From CAVPGH01 sp046726955 (GTDB taxonomy: Bacteria > Acidobacteriota > Vicinamibacteria > Fen-336): a stretch of 15,733 bases of DNA. The DNA is taken from positions 1 to 15,733 of the forward strand of contig JBKPBQ010000335.1 in NCBI GenBank assembly GCA_046726955.1, in the 5' to 3' direction. The notes beneath the pieces were generated by a model, which saw nothing but the letters and a program-made list of their open reading frames with translations, did no database searches and was not told the origin of the DNA. Of this stretch, positions 12,324 to 15,733 are shown piece by piece. The number at the start of each line of letters is the position of its first letter. Within the stretch, counting starts at the first letter, position 1. A program made the translations under genes and the position numbers.

Positions 12324-15300
12324 CTACTCGAAATACCCGTTCACGTCCACGATGAGGTGCACCGTCGTCCCCGCCGGCTGGGCCACGAACGCCGCGATCG
12401 CCCCGCTCGCGCTCAGGGGTACGACCGCGTTGTTGCCGCGCGTCTGGCCGCCCGAGTAGTTGATCGAGGCCACGAACGGCACCGGGATCCCGGACGGGAA
12501 GAGCCGCAGATTGCCGCCAGCGCTCGGCTGCGTCACGGTGAGCGTGACCGACACCGCCTTCGCGGTGGCCGGGAGGCCGCAGTCGCCGCCCTGGGCGATT
12601 GCCCGCGGCGCCGGCCCGGCGTGCGCCGGCCCCGCCACGGGAGCTCCGCCGCGGGTGTCCACGACACGACACGGCGTGAGCGTGAAGTAGCTCACCGCGG
12701 GGATGACGATGCCCTGGTTGAGGACGGTCGAGGTGCTGGCGTTGCGGTTCGTGTCCCCGGAGTACTCGGCGGTGATCGGGTGGGTGCCCACCGAGAGGCT
12801 CGCCGTCGTCAGGATCGCCTGGCCGGACGCGTTGAGGTTGACGGTCGCGAGAGTCGCGGCTCCGTCCCGGAAGATGACAGAGCCTGTAGGCACCCCGCCC
12901 GCCGGCGTGCCCGTAGTGGCGGTCGCGGTGAACGTCACGCCCAGCGCGCCGTTCGCAGGGTTGGCCGAGGAGACGAGCGCGGTCGTCGTCGGGGCACGGC
13001 TCACCACGATGCTGAACGTCGTCGTGCCGACGCCCGCCGCTTCGTCCGTCACGGTGACGGTCACGGGGTAAGTCGCCGGCGGGGCCGTGACGTTGCCGGC
13101 GACCGTCCACGTCCGCGCCCCCGGCGGCCCCGCAGTGGTCGTGGCCACGGCGAGGCTGAGACCGGTGGGAAGGCCGGAAGCGGAAGCGTTGAGCGCCGTG
13201 CCCAGCGAGTCGGGGTCGGTCGCGGAGACGGTGACCGTCGGCGAGACCGGCCCCCCGAAGAGCGCGGCCGCACCGCCGCCCGGCGCGTTGTCAGTCACCA
13301 CCGGCGGCGGCGTCCCCGCCACGATCGTGAAGTCCGCGTTGGAGACGTCGAAGAAGATGTTGCCCACGGCCAGCACCATCACGCGCGCCTTCGTGGTACT
13401 CAGGTTGGGCACGATGATCGTCTCCGACCCGTCGTTCGGCGTGTTCGCCGCGAGGACGTGCGGGAACGTGAGCCCCCCGTCCACGGAGAGCAGGATCGAG
13501 ACGTGCGTCGCGCTCACCGGAGGGACGTCCGTGTTGGCCACGTCCCACGTGACGAGCCGCGACGTGTTGCCGGTCCACGTCATCCGGGTGTTCGGATTGA
13601 GGACGAGTAAGGGGCCGGCGTTCGGGGCGAGGAGGAGCGTCGTGTCGGCGCTCGCGACTCCTCCTGCTCCGGGGTTGCCGTCGCGGGCGGTCAGGCGGAA
13701 GTGAAGGGAGAGCGGGCTCGCGTTCACTCCCGCGACCCCGACGTAGCCCGCCGTGGGAAGGAACTCCGAGAAGCATTCGACGGTGGAACAGGTCCCGGTC
13801 GCCGCGTTCGTGTCGTCGGCGAGGATCTGGATCATGTCTGGGAAGACGCGCGTGGGGACCGTCGTCACCGCGTTCTCGCCGGGTGAGTGGTACTGGAGCG
13901 TGCCCGTCGCGGTGACGGCGGCGGCGACACCGAACTGGCGGAAGAGCGGGCCGTCCGTCTTCGTGTTGCTGACGAGGCCGGTACCCGCCGTGCCTCCCCG
14001 GTCCGTCTGCTCCCACAGGTAGGTGACCGTGTCGCCGTCGGAGTCGGTGGCGCTCCCCGTCAGCGCGAACGGCGTGCGGAGCGGGATCGTGAACGTCGCG
14101 GGCGCCGTAACGGACGGCGCGTGGTTGCCGGTGGGCGTGATCGTGAAGCCCTTGTTGTCGACGGGGCCTCCCTTGTCCGTCTCCCCTACAAAGCCAGTGA
14201 CGCCGTTCAGGTTCGTGAGCGAGAGGGGGCTCACGTTGGTCCCCGCGAGCGGGGCACTATTGAACGTCACCTGGAAGCCGCTGTCGGTGGGGCTGCCTCC
14301 TCCCCCGAAGTTCGCGACGGACACGGTGCCCCCGGGCCAGGTCGCGATCCCCTGGATGGCGCTCGCGATGCCGGCGGCGGTGTAGTTCGTGCCGCGCACG
14401 ATAGGGACGGAGTCGCTGCTGTTGTACCGGATCGTGAACGAGTCGCCGTTCGTGTCGAAGTTGCGCAGCGAGACCGTCTGCACCTCGTTGATCGCGCTCT
14501 GGCTCGACGAGGCGTAGCTCACGATCTGCAGGAAGCTCTGCTCCGACCAGTAGGGATCGCTGTGGGGCTGCAGGTCGTCCGAGGCGCAGATTCCCGCGTA
14601 GGCCATGATCGAGGAGCCGCTGCCCGGCTCCACCGAGCTCGTCGAGTCGCGGTTACCTCCCGAGCAGTTCGACTGGATGCCGTTGAACGTGTGGAAGCCC
14701 CCGAACTGGTGCCCCATCTCGTGGGCCACGTAGTCCACCGCGAAGAGGTCTCCCACGGGCGTCGTCACGCCCGTGCAGCCCTGCGCCTTTCCCCCCCGGC
14801 CGACGACTCCCAGGCTGGCCACACCGCCCCCCGGACCGCCGAGCGCGAGGTGGCCGATGTCGTAGTTGCTCGCCCCGATGATCTGGCCGATCACGATCCG
14901 GATGCGGGCGAGGCTGCCGCAGCTGGCGACCTGCGAGGGAGTGAAGCAGGCCGCGCTTCCGCACGGCCCGTCCGCTCCGGTGGCGAGGGCCGCCGTGTCG
15001 AGGTTCAGGAGGTCGTTGTTGGCCACGAGCACCAGGCGGATCGACGTCTCGTCCTCGTAGATCTGCGTGACCCGGTTCACGAGGGTGACCTTCGCCGGCG
15101 TCACGTTCGGAGGCCCGCCGAAGTAGGTCGCGTAGGCGGGATCGGTGACGAGGGCGAGGCGGTAGGTGCGGCGCAGGTCGCCGACCGTGAGGTTCGGCCC
15201 TCCCGCGAGCGCCTCGGAGATCGGCGCCTCGCTTGCCAGCTCGGCCGCCGCCTCCTCGGGCTCCACGAGCGGGTACTCCGACCGCGGGACGTCGCCCCGG

Positions 15301-15733
15301 AAGTACGTCGCGTAGAGGCTCTGGTCGAGGTGGTAGTAGGGATCGACGTACCAGGAGCCTCCCGGCCCGCGCACGGAGGCGTGGAAGCCGAGGCGTGTGA
15401 GGTCGAGGCGGATCGTGGTCGCGGGCTCGTCGATCCCGCGGCCCGAGTACGTCTTGACGTCGGGATGCTTCGCGGCGAGCCCCGGCTCCATGACCGGCGA
15501 GTCCTGGATCGCGAACCGTACGAAGACACCGTCGGGCCGCGGCAGGGCGAGGGTGAGCCGGCGCTCGCGAGGAACCCGGGCGCTCTCCTCGGGTGCTTCG
15601 ACGAGCCGGGCCGCCATCCCCTCGCGATCCAGCCGGTACGCCCGGAAGCGCCGCGCGCGCACGGCGGCGCGTGCCCCCGCGCTCGACGTCTCCGCCGGCT
15701 CGCCGCGCTCGAGCCGCCAGAGGTCCTCGCCCG
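12324..15733 (-). CDS. Large secreted reprolysin-like zinc metalloprotease with beta-sandwich domains; 5' end cut by window edge
   Basis: About 1135 residues are visible. The frame stays open through GTG at 15662 to the right edge, so the signal peptide and true start lie outside. A propeptide-like region comes first (FAIQDSPVMEPGLAAKHPD, then DPYYHLDQS; about 15340-15520). The catalytic domain has the zinc site HEMGHQFGGFH (14691-14723: HExxHxxGxxH) and a Met-turn SIMAYAG (Met at 14604-14606), which makes it a metzincin close to the M12B/reprolysin-like group. Several cysteines suggest disulfides. Further on are a DSDGDTVTYLWEQ PKD-like segment, a WDVAN/VSILLSVDGGLTF segment, a putative-Ig domain (about 13005-13310), an Ig-like repeat (TGSVIFRDG, about 12725-13000) and a C-terminal module. 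It should act outside the cell. The substrate is unknown. Confidence 0.92.
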   Translation of the reverse strand, partial: GEDLWRLERGEPAETSSAGARAAVRARRFRAYRLDREGMAARLVEAPEESARVPRERRLTLALPRPDGVFVRFAIQDSPVMEPGLAAKHPDVKTYSGRGIDEPATTIRLDLTRLGFHASVRGPGGSWYVDPYYHLDQSLYATYFRGDVPRSEYPLVEPEEAAAELASEAPISEALAGGPNLTVGDLRRTYRLALVTDPAYATYFGGPPNVTPAKVTLVNRVTQIYEDETSIRLVLVANNDLLNLDTAALATGADGPCGSAACFTPSQVASCGSLARIRIVIGQIIGASNYDIGHLALGGPGGGVASLGVVGRGGKAQGCTGVTTPVGDLFAVDYVAHEMGHQFGGFHTFNGIQSNCSGGNRDSTSSVEPGSGSSIMAYAGICASDDLQPHSDPYWSEQSFLQIVSYASSSQSAINEVQTVSLRNFDTNGDSFTIRYNSSDSVPIVRGTNYTAAGIASAIQGIATWPGGTVSVANFGGGGSPTDSGFQVTFNSAPLAGTNVSPLSLTNLNGVTGFVGETDKGGPVDNKGFTITPTGNHAPSVTAPATFTIPLRTPFALTGSATDSDGDTVTYLWEQTDRGGTAGTGLVSNTKTDGPLFRQFGVAAAVTATGTLQYHSPGENAVTTVPTRVFPDMIQILADDTNAATGTCSTVECFSEFLPTAGYVGVAGVNASPLSLHFRLTARDGNPGAGGVASADTTLLLAPNAGPLLVLNPNTRMTWTGNTSRLVTWDVANTDVPPVSATHVSILLSVDGGLTFPHVLAANTPNDGSETIIVPNLSTTKARVMVLAVGNIFFDVSNADFTIVAGTPPPVVTDNAPGGGAAALFGGPVSPTVTVSATDPDSLGTALNASASGLPTGLSLAVATTTAGPPGARTWTVAGNVTAPPATYPVTVTVTDEAAGVGTTTFSIVVSRAPTTTALVSSANPANGALGVTFTATATTGTPAGGVPTGSVIFRDGAATLATVNLNASGQAILTTASLSVGTHPITAEYSGDTNRNASTSTVLNQGIVIPAVSYFTLTPCRVVDTRGGAPVAGPAHAGPAPRAIAQGGDCGLPATAKAVSVTLTVTQPSAGGNLRLFPSGIPVPFVASINYSGGQTRGNNAVVPLSASGAIAAFVAQPAGTTVHLIVDVNGYFE
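12327..12690 (-). other. C-terminal PCRVVDTR...VDVNGYF module of the protease
   Basis: About 120 residues at the protease C-terminus, opening FTLTPCRVVDTRGG and closing HLIVDVNGYFE. It contains two cysteines and a beta-rich pattern. From memory, this PCRVxDTR/DVNGYF pattern recurs at the ends of unrelated large extracellular proteins in Acidobacteriota and other soil bacteria, which suggests a mobile surface, sorting or binding module. I do not know an assigned function. Confidence 0.7.

Noticed and set aside
12324..15733. Dockerin module in the protease as partner for the secretin cohesin
   Set aside because: DTNGDS and DVNGY resemble single calcium-loop fragments, but a dockerin needs two spaced copies of about 22 residues. 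These are isolated and sit in other domains.
1..15733. CRISPR arrays, tRNA or rRNA genes, insertion sequences, prophage or integrase genes
   Set aside because: No regularly spaced repeats, cloverleaf-like or rRNA-like sequence, transposase or integrase motifs were seen. Nearly every base lies in a gene that fits its neighbours in composition.

Overview
This window is GC-rich throughout, with almost no non-coding DNA. The gene set points to a soil- or sediment-type Gram-negative bacterium. An Acidobacteriota-like lineage is my best guess, from the secretin/pseudopilin/PilMNO cluster, the cohesin-bearing secretin and a large reprolysin-like protease ending in a PCRVVDTR...VDVNGYF module. That placement is inference, since no rRNA or other taxonomic marker is present. 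Both outer genes are cut by the window edges: the secretin at the left and the protease at the right.

Layout, left to right. (1) Positions 1-8178, all on the minus strand, form one tightly packed operon. Its transcription order is gspF/pilC-like platform protein, gspE/pilB-like ATPase, pilM, pilN, pilO, two GspG-like pseudopilins, then a lipoprotein secretin. Genes are joined by ATGA/GTGA overlaps or gaps of a few bases. The secretin has an N-terminal lipobox and TPR-like region, a secretin core, a roughly 95-residue proline-rich linker and a C-terminal cohesin-like domain that runs off the left edge. (2) Positions 8256-11730, also minus strand, hold a three-gene signalling operon: membrane histidine kinase, OmpR/PhoB-type response regulator, and a PP2C/SpoIIE (RsbU-type) phosphatase with a degenerate receiver domain. 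Both junctions are 4-base ATGA overlaps. (3) Positions 11731-11834 are a short divergent intergenic region with a 9-base direct repeat and candidate promoters. (4) smpB lies on the plus strand at 11835-12305. (5) Positions 12324-15733, minus strand, encode a large secreted zinc metalloprotease (HExxHxxGxxH) with several beta-sandwich domains and a C-terminal repeat-family module.

How the genes fit together. The first operon encodes nearly a whole trans-envelope machine: cytoplasmic motor, inner-membrane platform, PilM/N/O alignment complex, pseudopilins and outer-membrane secretin. It mixes type IV pilus parts (PilMNO) with type II secretion parts (GspG-like pseudopilins, a secretin lacking AMIN domains). 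No retraction ATPase, major pilin, PilP or prepilin peptidase is visible here. The nearby multi-domain protease is a plausible substrate of such a machine, but nothing in the sequence proves it. The kinase/regulator/phosphatase operon sits directly upstream on the same strand, so it could be co-regulated with the secretion genes or could read through into them. There is no gene-free stretch longer than about 105 bases.
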